Part shown: piece by piece, positions 9,105 through 17,528 of the stretch
How the letters are laid out: each line of letters starts with the position of its first letter
Numbering within the stretch: position 1 is the first letter of the stretch
DNA from: Alkanophaga liquidiphilum
GTDB taxonomy: Archaea; Halobacteriota; Syntropharchaeia; Alkanophagales; B39-G2
Assembly: GCA_029259535.1 (NCBI GenBank)
Contig: JAPHEF010000001.1
Coordinates: 1-64,000 of the forward strand
Direction: 5' to 3'
Length of the DNA: 64,000 nt
Made by a program: the position numbers and the translations under genes
The notes under the pieces: model-generated
What the model was told of the DNA's origin: nothing
The model's input: the letters and a program-made list of their open reading frames with translations, nothing else
Database searches by the model: none

Positions 9105-9849
9105 ATCTAATTCTCACTTTACCAACATTTTTTACATTCTGCCACAAAAGCTCCACTAACCAATCTCTAAAACTGTCACCCCACCTATTAGGGTGTGTTA
9201 AAATACATACCTGTTCAGCCGCTCCATCCTTAAGCAGCTTGATGACATCATCCGTGCTTTTTACATCTATTCCCTTCGCTTTTGCGTCTTTCAAACTAAA
9301 TTTCGTGCTCCACGTCCTTCCAGTATCCGACAAGTAAAGGACTTTATTGTAGTCTATCGAAATGTAAGGCTCCCCGATAATGCCAAACTCCTTAAAATCA
9401 TACCTCTCCCACAAATCCTTATTTACCCAAGGGGTGAGCGGATTTCCATGCATACAAACAGTCTTCACCTCACAGAACTCCCTAAACCTCTCTAGCTCCT
9501 CCTCAAAGATTTTTATCGCCCTCTCAAAATCGCCCTTTGCTTTGTCTAATACTTCATAATGGTATCCTACCTCATGTCCCATGCCCGCTATCTCCCTTAT
9601 TATCTCAGGCTTAAACACGCCTTTTTTCATCCTAAAATAATACGTGGATGCGATTCCTAAATAGTTCTCAAGCTCAGCCATCCTCAACGCACTCTCCGGC
9701 TTCCTGTCAACATCATGCCGCAGTATAACGACATTCCCCACGGGATGCTCTATGAGATACGATGCAACCGTCCGCGGCTCGTAATTCCTCAAAATAGCTT
9801 CACACAGCTCCTTGTACTTATCCAGCGTAAAATCCAAAGCGGGAATCAC
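9091..9849 (-). CDS. Polysaccharide deacetylase-like protein
   Basis: A short (252-residue) NodB-like deacetylase. VILRHDVDRKPESALRM (about 46-62) holds the Asp pair. HEVGYHYEVLDKAKGDF (about 93-109) gives the H-x-x-x-H-like site, with Tyr at one position. MHGNPLTPW (about 141) and ILTHPNRWGD (about 217) supply C-terminal histidines. It starts with GTG at 9849. It is the first gene of the AT-rich island's minus-strand run, and base composition becomes visibly richer in GC beyond its start. Confidence 0.78.
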   Translation of the reverse strand: MIPALDFTLDKYKELCEAILRNYEPRTVASYLIEHPVGNVVILRHDVDRKPESALRMAELENYLGIASTYYFRMKKGVFKPEIIREIAGMGHEVGYHYEVLDKAKGDFERAIKIFEEELERFREFCEVKTVCMHGNPLTPWVNKDLWERYDFKEFGIIGEPYISIDYNKVLYLSDTGRTWSTKFSLKDAKAKGIDVKSTDDVIKLLKDGAAEQVCILTHPNRWGDSFRDWLVELLWQNVKNVGKVRIRYGSL

Positions 9850-9906
9850 TCTACTCCCCTAATCCCGGCACCGTAAGTTCACGGTCTCTTGCTTCCTCAA
9901 CAGTCT

Positions 9907-10380
9907 TCACGCGCTCCTGCCAAGCCAGAATATAAAGTCCGGGTCGCTCAGCCACTCCCTCACCGACGGCGCCCATGCGAACACGCCACGCTCCTCATAC
10001 TTCTCCAGAATTTCCATCGCCCTTTCAAGCCCACGCATGAATATCTTCTCCCTCACAGTCTCTGTCAATTTGTCGACGAGCGCCTTGAGTTTTCTCACGA
10101 CCAACTCGTTTACTATGAAACCTCGAACTCTCGCATACCAGAGGGACGCCATGTATAAGGCTTTCTCCAGCCTACCGAGCCTGCGCCAGTTCCCGTTTCT
10201 CAACCCTTTCCTGAAGACCCTGAGGAGATGTTCATGAGAGAGCCGCCCATCATGAGGGGCGCAAAGCTCTTCATCAGTGGCAACTGCCAGCCTCATACCT
10301 TCAAGCCTCTTATCAGCGTCATGCCACCACAGCACGTCGCACCTCCTCCCACGAATCGGAGCGCGCAGCCAGCCATCCAC
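9907..10380 (-). CDS. Hypothetical protein, basic, helix-rich
   Basis: I do not recognise this 157-residue protein. It starts with GTG; no in-frame ATG occurs upstream before a stop. The N-terminal third has CDVLWWHDADKRLEGMRLAVA. The middle is helix-rich and strongly basic (WRRLGRLEKALYMASLWYARV, then VVRKLKALVDKLTE). The tail is RGVFAWAPSVREWLSDPDFIFW. The alternating Arg/Lys and Leu pattern suggests nucleic-acid or protein binding, but no catalytic motif is seen. It sits between the glycan island and the HEPN/MNT pair. The reading frame looks genuinely coding, although the ribosome-binding site is poorly placed. Confidence 0.55.
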   Translation of the reverse strand: MDGWLRAPIRGRRCDVLWWHDADKRLEGMRLAVATDEELCAPHDGRLSHEHLLRVFRKGLRNGNWRRLGRLEKALYMASLWYARVRGFIVNELVVRKLKALVDKLTETVREKIFMRGLERAMEILEKYEERGVFAWAPSVREWLSDPDFIFWLGRSA

Positions 10381-10569
10381 ACCTCGTCCGTTTTGCGTCC
10401 TCCATCCTACTTCTGCCCTCCCAATATTTTAAAACTTTACCATGCATTAACATTTGTTTCAATTTCGTCAAAGGCGTCTCAGGCTCTCTGCTGCAAATTA
10501 CGCAGCTGCTTACACATGCGTCTCGGCTGGAGAAGCAAGCTTAAGTTAAAAGTTGGATATAATTATAAG

Positions 10570-10959
10570 ATGCCTGAGCGAAGCAAGGACTGGATGCGTC
10601 AGGCGGAGCGGGATTTAAAAGTGGCTGAAGACCTGATGGAAGACGAATTTTTTGAATGGTCGTGTTTTGCGGCTCAGCAAGCTGCTGAAAAAGCCGTTAA
10701 AGCGGCATTTCAGAAATTAAATGCAACCGCCTGGGGTCGTTCAATATTTGACCTTATGAGGCTCCTCTCAAAAAAAGTAGCGGTGAGTGAGGAGCTTTTA
10801 AATTGCGCTAGAAGCTTAGATAAATATTACATTCCAACACGGTATCCAAATGGTTTCGAATCTGGAAGCCCGTATGAATATTTCACGAGGGAGGACGCCG
10901 GGAATGCCATCGTTTGTAGTAGAAGAATCATTGAATTCTGCAAAAGTATTCTGGCTTGA
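10570..10959 (+). CDS. HEPN domain protein (toxin-like partner)
   Basis: A 129-residue four-helix HEPN protein. WMRQAERDLKVAEDLM, then EWSCFAAQQAAEKAVKAAFQ and a tail EDAGNAIVCSRRIIEFCKSIL are typical. The tract YYIPTRYP is also a hallmark. The usual GHS of this subfamily reads GRS here (about residue 57), and I see no clear R-x4-6-H RNase motif. This member may therefore be a substrate of its MNT partner rather than an active RNase. I chose the ATG at 10570 because the frame upstream is not protein-like. Its 3' end overlaps the nucleotidyltransferase gene by 56 bp. Confidence 0.88.
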   Translation: MPERSKDWMRQAERDLKVAEDLMEDEFFEWSCFAAQQAAEKAVKAAFQKLNATAWGRSIFDLMRLLSKKVAVSEELLNCARSLDKYYIPTRYPNGFESGSPYEYFTREDAGNAIVCSRRIIEFCKSILA

Positions 10960-11266
10960 GCAGGAAAAATTGGTCGAAGAGGTTTTTAAAGTTGCAAAAA
11001 GGATAGGCGAAGAAAATGAAAACGTGCTGAAAATCGTTTTATTTGGCTCATTGGCAGAGGGGCGTGGCGTGCCCGGAAGCGACGCCGACATTTTAATCAT
11101 ACTCAAAGAAGACGACCGCTCTTTTATTGACAGAATTGCAGAATGGTCTGAGCGGTTCGCACTAGACTTTCCCATCGAGGTTTTCCCCTACACTGAAAAA
11201 GAGCTGAACACCCCAATTGCTCAGGAAGCAGTTAAAAAGGGAATTACATTGTTTAAACGTGCGTGA
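10904..11266 (+). CDS. MNT-type minimal nucleotidyltransferase (antitoxin-like)
   Basis: A 120-residue nucleotidyltransferase of the polymerase-beta superfamily. IVLFGSLAEGRGVPGSDADIL (about residues 45-65) holds an exact G-S-x10-D-x-D active site, and a third acidic residue can come from PIEVFPY (about 93). In HEPN/MNT pairs the MNT protein can AMPylate and silence the HEPN toxin. I took the ATG at 10904, with the gene starting inside the HEPN gene, as is usual for these operons. Role as an antitoxin is family knowledge, not shown here. Confidence 0.9.
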   Translation: MPSFVVEESLNSAKVFWLEQEKLVEEVFKVAKRIGEENENVLKIVLFGSLAEGRGVPGSDADILIILKEDDRSFIDRIAEWSERFALDFPIEVFPYTEKELNTPIAQEAVKKGITLFKRA

Positions 11267-11399
11267 GAGCCGGTGCGACGCTGCGGGGTCATGCCGCTGT
11301 GCCACCCAGCTTGAGAAAGGTTAATATTGAACATCATTTTAACTAAAATTGGCAAGCTCTCTGCATGCACGGTGAGGCTGCCTACTGGAGGTGAGGAAA

Positions 11400-13061
11400 A
11401 TGGCGATGGGAGGGATTCCCGTAATAATCATGAAGGAAGGCTCCAGACGAGCTGCCGGCAGGGACGCACAATTCAACAACATTCAGGCGGCACGGGCAGT
11501 CGGCGAAGCCGTCCGCACGACGCTCGGCCCGAAGGGCATGGACAAGATGCTCATTGATACCCTTGGCGATGTCGTCATCACCAATGATGGTGTCACCATC
11601 CTCAAAGAGATGGACATCGAGCATCCGGCGGCGAAGATGATGGTCGAGGTTGCGAAGACGCAGGACGAGGAAGCTGGCGACGGCACGACGACCGCCGTCG
11701 TTCTCGCGGCAGAACTCCTGAAGAAGGCGGAGGAGCTGCTACGTCTTGAGGTTCATCCGACGGTCATCATCGGCGGTTACCGGACGGCTGCGGAGAAAGC
11801 CAGAGAGATTCTCGACGGCATCGCTGTGGACGTGGACATCGAGGACGAGGGACTGCTGAAGAAGATTGCAAAAACGTCTATCACTGGAAAGGAGGCAGAG
11901 GTTGCGAGGGAGCACCTTGCGGAAATCGCCGTGAACGCCTGCAAAGCCATCGTGGAAGTCGTGGACGGCAAGCGGGTCGTTGACAAGGACTACATCAACA
12001 TCGAGAAGAAAATGGGCGGCAAGGTCCAAGACACACAACTCATCAAAGGCATTGTCATCGACAAGGAAGTCGTGCACCCTGCAATGCCACGCAAGATTGA
12101 AAATGCGAAGATTGCCCTGATAAACGCATCTATGGAGGTAAAGGATACGGAGACCGACGCCGAAATCAGAATAAGAACGGCGGACCAGCTGCGGGCGTTC
12201 CTCGACGAGGAGGAGCGGATGCTCAGAGAGATGGTCGAAAAGGTGAAGGACGCGGGCGCTAACGTCGTCATCTGCCAGAAGGGGATCGACGACCTTGCGC
12301 AGCACTTCATGGCAAGAGCTGGGATTCTGGCGGTTCGCAGGGTGAAAAAGAGCGACATGGAACGCTTAGCGCGTGCGACCGGCGGACGCATCGTAACTAA
12401 CATCGACGAAATAAGCGACGCCGAGCTCGGAAAGGCGGCGCTCGTCGAAGAACGTAAAGTGGCGACGGACCGCATGGTCTTCATCGAAGGCTGTGAAGAC
12501 CCGAAGGCAGTTTCCATATTAATAAGAGGCGGCACCGAGCACGTCGTCGATGAAGTCGAGCGCTCGATGAACGACGCCTTTAGGGTCGTCGGCAGCGTCA
12601 TCGAAGACGGTAAAGCCGTCCCGGGCGGCGGCGCCGTCGAGACTGAGCTCGCGCTCCGCCTCCGTGAGTTCGCAACCTCGCTGCACGGTAAGCAGCAGTT
12701 AGCCGTCGAAAAGTTTGCAGAAGCCCTTGAGCTCATCCCGAGGACGCTCGCCGAAAATGCGGGACTTGACCCCATTGACAAGCTCGTGGAGCTGAAAGCA
12801 GCTCACGAAAAAGGCAAGAAGAACGCCGGGCTCGACGTCTACACCGGAAAAATCGTGGACATGTGGGAGATGGGCGTCATCGAGCCACTGCGCACGAAGA
12901 AGCAGGCAATCACCTCTGCCATAGAGGCGGCAATCATGATTCTCAGGATTGACGATGTTATTGCGGCGGCGAGGGAGGAATTTAAGCCGCCTTCCGAGGA
13001 AGAAATGGGAATGGGCGGCGGATACCCCGGAATGGGTGGCGGATACCCCGGCGGGCTCTAA
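11400..13061 (+). CDS. Thermosome (group II chaperonin) subunit
   Basis: Cytosolic ATP-dependent protein-folding chaperonin of 553 residues. TLGPKGMDKML (41-51), NDGVTIL (62-68) and GDGTTTAVVL (about 96-105) form the nucleotide site, the Asp of GDGTT being essential for hydrolysis. PGGGAVE near residue 403 is the other conserved loop. The tail repeats GMGGGYPGMGGGYPGGL, the usual flexible Gly/Met end. A strong GGAGGTGA at 11387-11394 precedes the ATG at 11400; another ATG is at 11406. A second, divergent subunit is at 37530-39182, so hetero-oligomers are possible. Confidence 0.97.
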   Translation: MAMGGIPVIIMKEGSRRAAGRDAQFNNIQAARAVGEAVRTTLGPKGMDKMLIDTLGDVVITNDGVTILKEMDIEHPAAKMMVEVAKTQDEEAGDGTTTAVVLAAELLKKAEELLRLEVHPTVIIGGYRTAAEKAREILDGIAVDVDIEDEGLLKKIAKTSITGKEAEVAREHLAEIAVNACKAIVEVVDGKRVVDKDYINIEKKMGGKVQDTQLIKGIVIDKEVVHPAMPRKIENAKIALINASMEVKDTETDAEIRIRTADQLRAFLDEEERMLREMVEKVKDAGANVVICQKGIDDLAQHFMARAGILAVRRVKKSDMERLARATGGRIVTNIDEISDAELGKAALVEERKVATDRMVFIEGCEDPKAVSILIRGGTEHVVDEVERSMNDAFRVVGSVIEDGKAVPGGGAVETELALRLREFATSLHGKQQLAVEKFAEALELIPRTLAENAGLDPIDKLVELKAAHEKGKKNAGLDVYTGKIVDMWEMGVIEPLRTKKQAITSAIEAAIMILRIDDVIAAAREEFKPPSEEEMGMGGGYPGMGGGYPGGL

Positions 13062-13086
13062 ATTTTTCTTTTTTGTTTTTGTTTGC
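13062..13086 (+). terminator. T-rich archaeal terminator after the thermosome gene
   Basis: Immediately after the TAA the plus strand has three runs of five to six T separated by single C or G residues. This is the common form of an intrinsic archaeal terminator. The next gene starts at 13090, so readthrough may still feed it. Confidence 0.55.
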
Positions 13087-13089
13087 GGT

Positions 13090-13599
13090 ATGCCGACGGT
13101 AGTGGTCGTTTCGGACACTCATCTCAGAAAAGAGGAGGACAAACTCCCTGCAGCTCTCATAAATAGTTTGAGAGATGCCGACTTGATTGTGCATTGCGGC
13201 GACTTCGAGGAGCTTTTCGTCTTGGAAAGGCTTAGAGAGTTCGGAGAAGTCCGAGCGGTTCACGGAAACATGGACTCGAAGGAGCTTAAAAAAATGCTTC
13301 CTGCAGTTGTTGTCGTTGAGTTCGAGGGCTTTCGCCTCGGCATAACTCACGGAACGGGTCCGCCTTTGGGCTTAGAACGCCGTGTCGTCTCCTTGCTGAA
13401 GAAGCACTGCGACATCGAGACGCTTGATGCCCTCCTCTACGGACACTCGCACGTGCCGAAGAAGAGTGTTGTAAAGGGCTTGCTCCTCCTGAACCCGGGC
13501 TCGCCGACCGACAAAAAATATGCGCCGTTTAACTCCTTCGGCGTCCTCAGGCTGAGCAGCAGCGGCGGCGGCATCGACGCCGGAATAGTAAAAATATGA
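13090..13599 (+). CDS. YfcE/MJ0936-type metallophosphoesterase
   Basis: Small calcineurin-like phosphodiesterase of 169 residues with two metal ions. The metal ligands are all visible: VVSDTH (about 7-12), HCGDFEE (about 37-43), VHGNMDS (about 60-66), GITHG (about 88-92), and YGHSH (about 122-126). NPGSP near residue 139 is also typical of the family. The physiological phosphodiester is unknown. It ends in a 4-bp ATGA overlap with the RNase P subunit gene, so the two are probably co-translated. Confidence 0.92.
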   Translation: MPTVVVVSDTHLRKEEDKLPAALINSLRDADLIVHCGDFEELFVLERLREFGEVRAVHGNMDSKELKKMLPAVVVVEFEGFRLGITHGTGPPLGLERRVVSLLKKHCDIETLDALLYGHSHVPKKSVVKGLLLLNPGSPTDKKYAPFNSFGVLRLSSSGGGIDAGIVKI

Positions 13600-13976
13600 G
13601 AGCCAGAGCGTTTGTAAGAGACATTGCACTGCAACGCATAGAGCGGCTCTTCGAGCTTGCTGAGACTTTTTTTGAAGATGACGACGACAGGCGGAGGTGC
13701 GTAGAGCTTGCAAGACGCATAGGGATGCGTTACCGCGTGCGGCTGCCGAAGCATCTGAAGATGAAAATGTGCCGGAAGTGCAACGCTTTCTTGATTCCCG
13801 GGCTGACTGCGAGGGTGCGCCTTCGCCCCAAGAGGAGATACATAACGACAACATGCCTGCGCTGTGGGCACGAGACCAGAAGACCTTACAAGACGCCTAG
13901 ACCGCCGTCGCCCCACCGCAGCAACTCAAACCCCCAGTCGCAACCTGCGGCAAGAAGAAAACTACAAAAACCGTAA
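13596..13976 (+). CDS. rnp4: RNase P protein component 4 (Rpp21/Rpr2 family)
   Basis: Protein subunit of archaeal RNase P, which removes 5' leaders from pre-tRNA. It has 126 residues. An N-terminal helical pair (IALQRIERLFELAETFF, then RRCVELARRIGMRYRVRLP) binds the Rpp29-type partner. A zinc ribbon follows with CRKC (about 59-62) and CLRC (about 87-90). The last 30 residues are a Pro/Ser/Arg-rich tail longer than usual. Start codon overlaps the stop of the phosphoesterase gene. Confidence 0.9.
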   Translation: MRARAFVRDIALQRIERLFELAETFFEDDDDRRRCVELARRIGMRYRVRLPKHLKMKMCRKCNAFLIPGLTARVRLRPKRRYITTTCLRCGHETRRPYKTPRPPSPHRSNSNPQSQPAARRKLQKP

Positions 13977-14048
13977 ATTTGATAGTTTTATCACCATCAA
14001 CTTTCTTGAGTCTGACGTGTGAGCTTTTGCCGTGTTACTTTCATTAGT

Positions 14049-15185
14049 TTAAAATGCGACAACAGCTGCCACGTCCCCAACGCCCGCACGGTTCACTACC
14101 GCCTTTAAAACGTCTCTGACGTGTTTCAAGTTTGGCGAGTCTTTCCTTAGCACGAGTATTCTTGCGGGCTGCCCTTCGGCGAGCACGCCGCCGCCTGCTT
14201 TCACAATTTTTGCGCCATTGAGCGTAGCCATTCGCAGAACTGTGCGTGCGTCCAGCCTGTAGATCTTAGAGATGAATTCCAGCTCTGAGAACATGTTTGG
14301 CGAGTTCAGCATGACATTGTCCGTACCCACGCCCACGGTCAAACCGATTTCGAGCATTTTTTTAAGAGGCGGAAACCCCACGCCCGTTCTGAGGTTCGAG
14401 CGGACGCAGACCACCGCATTTATTCCCGCGTCCCGCATCTTTTTGAGGTGTGAGGGCGACGCATGCGTTAAATGCACCAGAAAGTCAGGGCGAAGCTCAA
14501 TAGCAGCCTCTATGTCAAGCTCGTTGCGTTCGCCGGCATGGAGTGCGAAAAGCTTGCCTCGCTGCTTTGAAGCCGCCGCCAGCTCTTCCAAAAGCTCAAG
14601 CGGGTGGTCTGCGACGCTGCTCATCCCAATGCCGTCCGCCTCCTTAAGAACGACGACTGCCTCCTCAACGGCGTTGTTGAAGCGAGACGGGCGTCCTAAA
14701 ATGCGTGCCACGCCGCTTAGTTCTTTAACTTTTTCTCTCTCCGCACCCACGGTCATCACCGCCGCCTCTGCTGCTGCTAATGCCTTTTTCAGCAGGCGTA
14801 TGCCTTCGACGCCACCTTCCCTGAAGTCCGCGAATGTAAACGTGCCTGCCGTCAGCATTTCTACGACGGCATCACACATAGCCGCTATGAGCTTCTCAGG
14901 CGGCGTCTCTCTCAAAATCCTCTCCTTCAGCCCTCCCGGACCTACAAGCGCTTCGAGCGGCAGGTCCGGCGGCTCTTTCGCAACTGCGTCGCCGACGTGC
15001 GTGTGCGCATTCACGAACGCCGGCAGTAGCACGCCTCGAACTTCGGCGTCCGCCGTATACCTTCTTGAAACTTCTTTTATTATGCCGCCTCTCACATCTA
15101 CGACCACGTAGCCCTCAAAAACCTCGAAATCCTCGCCGTAAAGCACAGTGCCTGCGAGCGTCAGCTCCTTATTCCCCTCGTTCAT
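14049..15185 (-). CDS. Amidohydrolase superfamily deaminase-like protein
   Basis: Metal-dependent hydrolase of 378 residues in the chlorohydrolase/cytosine-deaminase branch. VNAHTHVGD (about 57-65) is the H-x-H metal site. LFALHAGERNE (about 211) adds the third His and the proton-shuttle Glu. LVHLTHASPSHL (about 231) adds another His, and VGVGTDNVML (about 288) supplies the final Asp. It could deaminate a purine-related or adenosine-derived compound, but the substrate is not evident. Its start overlaps the end of the Nudix gene by 17 bp. Confidence 0.82.
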   Translation of the reverse strand: MNEGNKELTLAGTVLYGEDFEVFEGYVVVDVRGGIIKEVSRRYTADAEVRGVLLPAFVNAHTHVGDAVAKEPPDLPLEALVGPGGLKERILRETPPEKLIAAMCDAVVEMLTAGTFTFADFREGGVEGIRLLKKALAAAEAAVMTVGAEREKVKELSGVARILGRPSRFNNAVEEAVVVLKEADGIGMSSVADHPLELLEELAAASKQRGKLFALHAGERNELDIEAAIELRPDFLVHLTHASPSHLKKMRDAGINAVVCVRSNLRTGVGFPPLKKMLEIGLTVGVGTDNVMLNSPNMFSELEFISKIYRLDARTVLRMATLNGAKIVKAGGGVLAEGQPARILVLRKDSPNLKHVRDVLKAVVNRAGVGDVAAVVAF

Positions 15186-15591
15186 TCTTCACACCCGAAA
15201 CGGCGGCGTCAAAAATCTTGTCATGGTCGAAAGCGAGCGGCGAGGGCTTGGTTCTGAAGACTTTGACGGCGGCAGCGTCGCTGCCCGCCCGCAGCTCCCC
15301 GCCGACAGCATCTGCGAGGAACGCTACGGATACGAAGTGCCCCCTGGGGTCCCTGTCGGGCTCGGAATACACGCCGACGAGCCTTTTCAGCTTGATTTCC
15401 AAACCAGTTTCCTCCCTCGCCTCTCTGAGGGCGGCAGCCTCGACCGTCTCGCCGTATTCAACGACGCCGCCCGGCAACGCCCAATAGCCTTTAAACGGCT
15501 CTTTACCTCTTTTCACAAAAACAAAACCTTCATCTTTGCGAATGACAACATCCACAGTCAGCACGGGCAGTTCCCTTGCTTCCATTAGCAT
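15169..15591 (-). CDS. Nudix hydrolase (ADP-ribose pyrophosphatase-like)
   Basis: A 140-residue Nudix enzyme that splits a nucleoside diphosphate linked to another moiety. The Nudix box is complete: GGVVEYGETVEAAALREA continuing into REETGL (about residues 38-60), giving G-x5-E-x7-R-E-x2-E-E-x-G. WALPGG precedes it. An ATG two codons downstream is an alternative start. It is coupled to the amidohydrolase, which suggests joint action in nucleotide salvage or clean-up (inference). Confidence 0.92.
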   Translation of the reverse strand: MLMEARELPVLTVDVVIRKDEGFVFVKRGKEPFKGYWALPGGVVEYGETVEAAALREAREETGLEIKLKRLVGVYSEPDRDPRGHFVSVAFLADAVGGELRAGSDAAAVKVFRTKPSPLAFDHDKIFDAAVSGVKNERGE

Positions 15592-15668
15592 ATTTCGGAC
15601 CTCTGATTTTAAAAAGCTGGGCTGCTTGCCAGTGGTGGGGGTAGATGCAACCCGCCGTTTTCGTATAT

Positions 15669-15681
15669 CCTATAAAAGGGC
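15669..15681 (+). promoter_or_regulatory. TATA box of purP (leaderless promoter)
   Basis: The sequence CCTATAAAAGGG is a near-ideal archaeal TATA element. It lies about 25 bp from the ATG at 15701, so the transcript should begin at or within a few bases of the start codon. No ribosome-binding site is seen before the ATG, in agreement. Confidence 0.7.
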
Positions 15682-15700
15682 GGTGGCGAAATAATACCAG

Positions 15701-16801
15701 ATGATAACAAGGAAAGAAGTGGCTGAAGTCTTAAAGGATTATGACGCTTCGAAGCTGCGAATTGGCGTGCTCGGCTCGCACTCCGCCCTCGAAATAGGGC
15801 ACGGCGCCAAGCAGGAAGGCTTTGAGACCGTAGTCATCTGCCAACGGGGGCGTGAGAAGACTTACACGAAATACTACCGTAACCTCTTCGACCACGTCAT
15901 CCTCCTTGACAGATTCGCAGACATCGTGCAAGACGATGTGCAGGAAAGACTCAGAACGCTAAACACAATATTCGTGCCGAACCGCTCGTTCTCAGTTTAC
16001 GTCGGCTACGACAATATAGAGCGGAGATTCCTCGTGCCGATGCTCGGAAACAGATTTATTTTGCGGAGCGAGGAGCGGGACGCCGAGCGCAACCAGTATT
16101 ACCTGCTGCAGCAGGCTGGCATCAGGATGCCACGCATCTTCAAGTCGCCCGACGAAATAGACACGCTCGTCATTGTTAAAGTCCCTGAAAAAGCCAGAAA
16201 AATCGAAAGAGCTTTCTTCTACGCATCTTCGCCCGAAGAGTTCAAGCGGCGGGCAGAGGAGCGAGTTAAAAAGGGAATAATAAGCGAGAAGGACTTAAAG
16301 AGGGCGACGATTGAGGAATACGTCTTAGGTGCGAAGTTCAACGCCAACTTCTTCTGGTCGCCGCTCACCGACGAGCTTGACCTGCTCGGTTTCGACCGCC
16401 GCATCCAGACGAACCTCGACGGCGTCCTCAGCCTGCCTGCGGAGGAACAGCTTGAAGCGAAGGTTCCGACGCAAAATGTCGAAATCGGGCACATGGGAGC
16501 GACGCTTAGAGAGTCGCAGCTCGAAAAAATCTTCGAGGCAGGCGAGAGGTTCGTGGAAGCGTGTAAGCGTGAATATCCACCGGGTATCATTGGGCTTTTC
16601 GCCCTGCAGGGCGCCTTCACGCCCGACCTTGAATTCTGCGTGTTCGACGTGTCGCCTCGTATTCCAGGATGCCCGTGCGTCGAGCCGACATCGCCTTACA
16701 TGAAATACAAATACGGCAAGGAAGTGGGTCCAGGACGCAGGGTCGCCATGGAAATAAAGAGCGCTGCGAAGAAAGGCTCTTTGCCGGAAATCGTAACCTA
16801 A
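15701..16801 (+). CDS. purP: FAICAR synthetase PurP (formate-dependent)
   Basis: Archaeal ATP-grasp enzyme that formylates AICAR with formate and ATP, the penultimate step of IMP synthesis. It has 366 residues, the usual length. Recognised from LRIGVLGSHSALEIGHGAKQ (about 20-39), GYDNIERRFLVPMLGNR (about 107-123), and IEEYVLGAKFNANFFWSPL (about 206-224). The C-terminus has FDVSPRIPGCP and SPYMKYKYGK. The TATA box implies a leaderless mRNA. It is divergent from the Nudix/amidohydrolase pair. Confidence 0.96.
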   Translation: MITRKEVAEVLKDYDASKLRIGVLGSHSALEIGHGAKQEGFETVVICQRGREKTYTKYYRNLFDHVILLDRFADIVQDDVQERLRTLNTIFVPNRSFSVYVGYDNIERRFLVPMLGNRFILRSEERDAERNQYYLLQQAGIRMPRIFKSPDEIDTLVIVKVPEKARKIERAFFYASSPEEFKRRAEERVKKGIISEKDLKRATIEEYVLGAKFNANFFWSPLTDELDLLGFDRRIQTNLDGVLSLPAEEQLEAKVPTQNVEIGHMGATLRESQLEKIFEAGERFVEACKREYPPGIIGLFALQGAFTPDLEFCVFDVSPRIPGCPCVEPTSPYMKYKYGKEVGPGRRVAMEIKSAAKKGSLPEIVT

Positions 16802-16856
16802 CGACGACCCGCGCGGCACGCAGCGCAACGCCCTCCCAACACCAAGCCAACAGCAA

Positions 16857-17519
16857 TTAGCCCTGCAGCACCGCCCAAATCGCCAAAGCGAAATCTTCAG
16901 CGCTTTCCGGGTCTCTTGCCGTCACAATATTATCGGCGACCACTATGCTCTCATCCGCATAGATTGCTCCACCCCTCTCAAGCTCCTCCACCGCCTCAGG
17001 TTCGGGGAAGACCGTCGCCTCCTTGCCCTCCAGCACACCTGCCCTTGCAAGAACTACTGGCGAAAGACAAATCGCCGCCACCACCTTTCCCGCATCATAA
17101 GCGTCCTTGACCAGCGTTCTGAGGGTGAAATCGTCCCAGAGATATTCTTTAGAGCCAACGCCGCCGATAACGACGACGACATCAAAACTCTCAACGCTCA
17201 CATCGGAAATCATAACGTCTGGCTCCACAACGGCTCCGAGCATGCCCTTCGCCGGCTTCGTCGTAATGCTTGCTATCTTGACCTCTGCGCCATGTTCTTC
17301 GAAAATCTCCTTCGGCACGAAAAGCTCATCGTCCCTGAAGCCCTCCGGCGCTATGACCATGAGGATTCTAATCGGCTGCGTTGGTGCGGGCTGCACAGGC
17401 GTAACGACAGAGGTGGGAGACGCCATGGGCAAGGTCGGAGCTGACGGTCTCTCAATGCACCCTCCAAGCAAAACCGTTGCTGCAACAGTTATCATTAAAA
17501 CGGCAACGACCCTCGACAT
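16857..17519 (-). CDS. DJ-1/PfpI family lipoprotein
   Basis: A 220-residue DJ-1/PfpI-like protein with an N-terminal lipobox: hydrophobic VLMITVAATVLLGGC ends at Cys 21. A Pro/Thr/Ser-rich linker (about 25-50) follows. The domain starts at IRILMVIAPEGFRDDE, and the nucleophile elbow is AAICLSP (Cys about 149). Relatives are deglycases, chaperones or peptidases. Export to the outer membrane face as a lipid-anchored form is unusual for this mostly cytosolic family. It ends right at the 3' end of purP, on the opposite strand. Confidence 0.85.
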   Translation of the reverse strand: MSRVVAVLMITVAATVLLGGCIERPSAPTLPMASPTSVVTPVQPAPTQPIRILMVIAPEGFRDDELFVPKEIFEEHGAEVKIASITTKPAKGMLGAVVEPDVMISDVSVESFDVVVVIGGVGSKEYLWDDFTLRTLVKDAYDAGKVVAAICLSPVVLARAGVLEGKEATVFPEPEAVEELERGGAIYADESIVVADNIVTARDPESAEDFALAIWAVLQG

Positions 17520-17528
17520 GTTCGCACA

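Noticed and set aside
10228..10569. N-terminal extension of the HEPN protein
   Set aside because: The upstream frame gives Cys/Pro/Ser-rich sequence unlike any HEPN, and lies opposite another gene.
11330..11356. Heat-shock operator upstream of the thermosome gene (TTTTAACTAAAA)
   Set aside because: The AT-rich near-palindrome is short and does not match a known archaeal heat-shock box that I can name with confidence.
12949..13089. Upstream extension of the phosphoesterase
   Set aside because: It lies within the thermosome gene in another frame; VVSDTH at the protein start favours the ATG at 13090.
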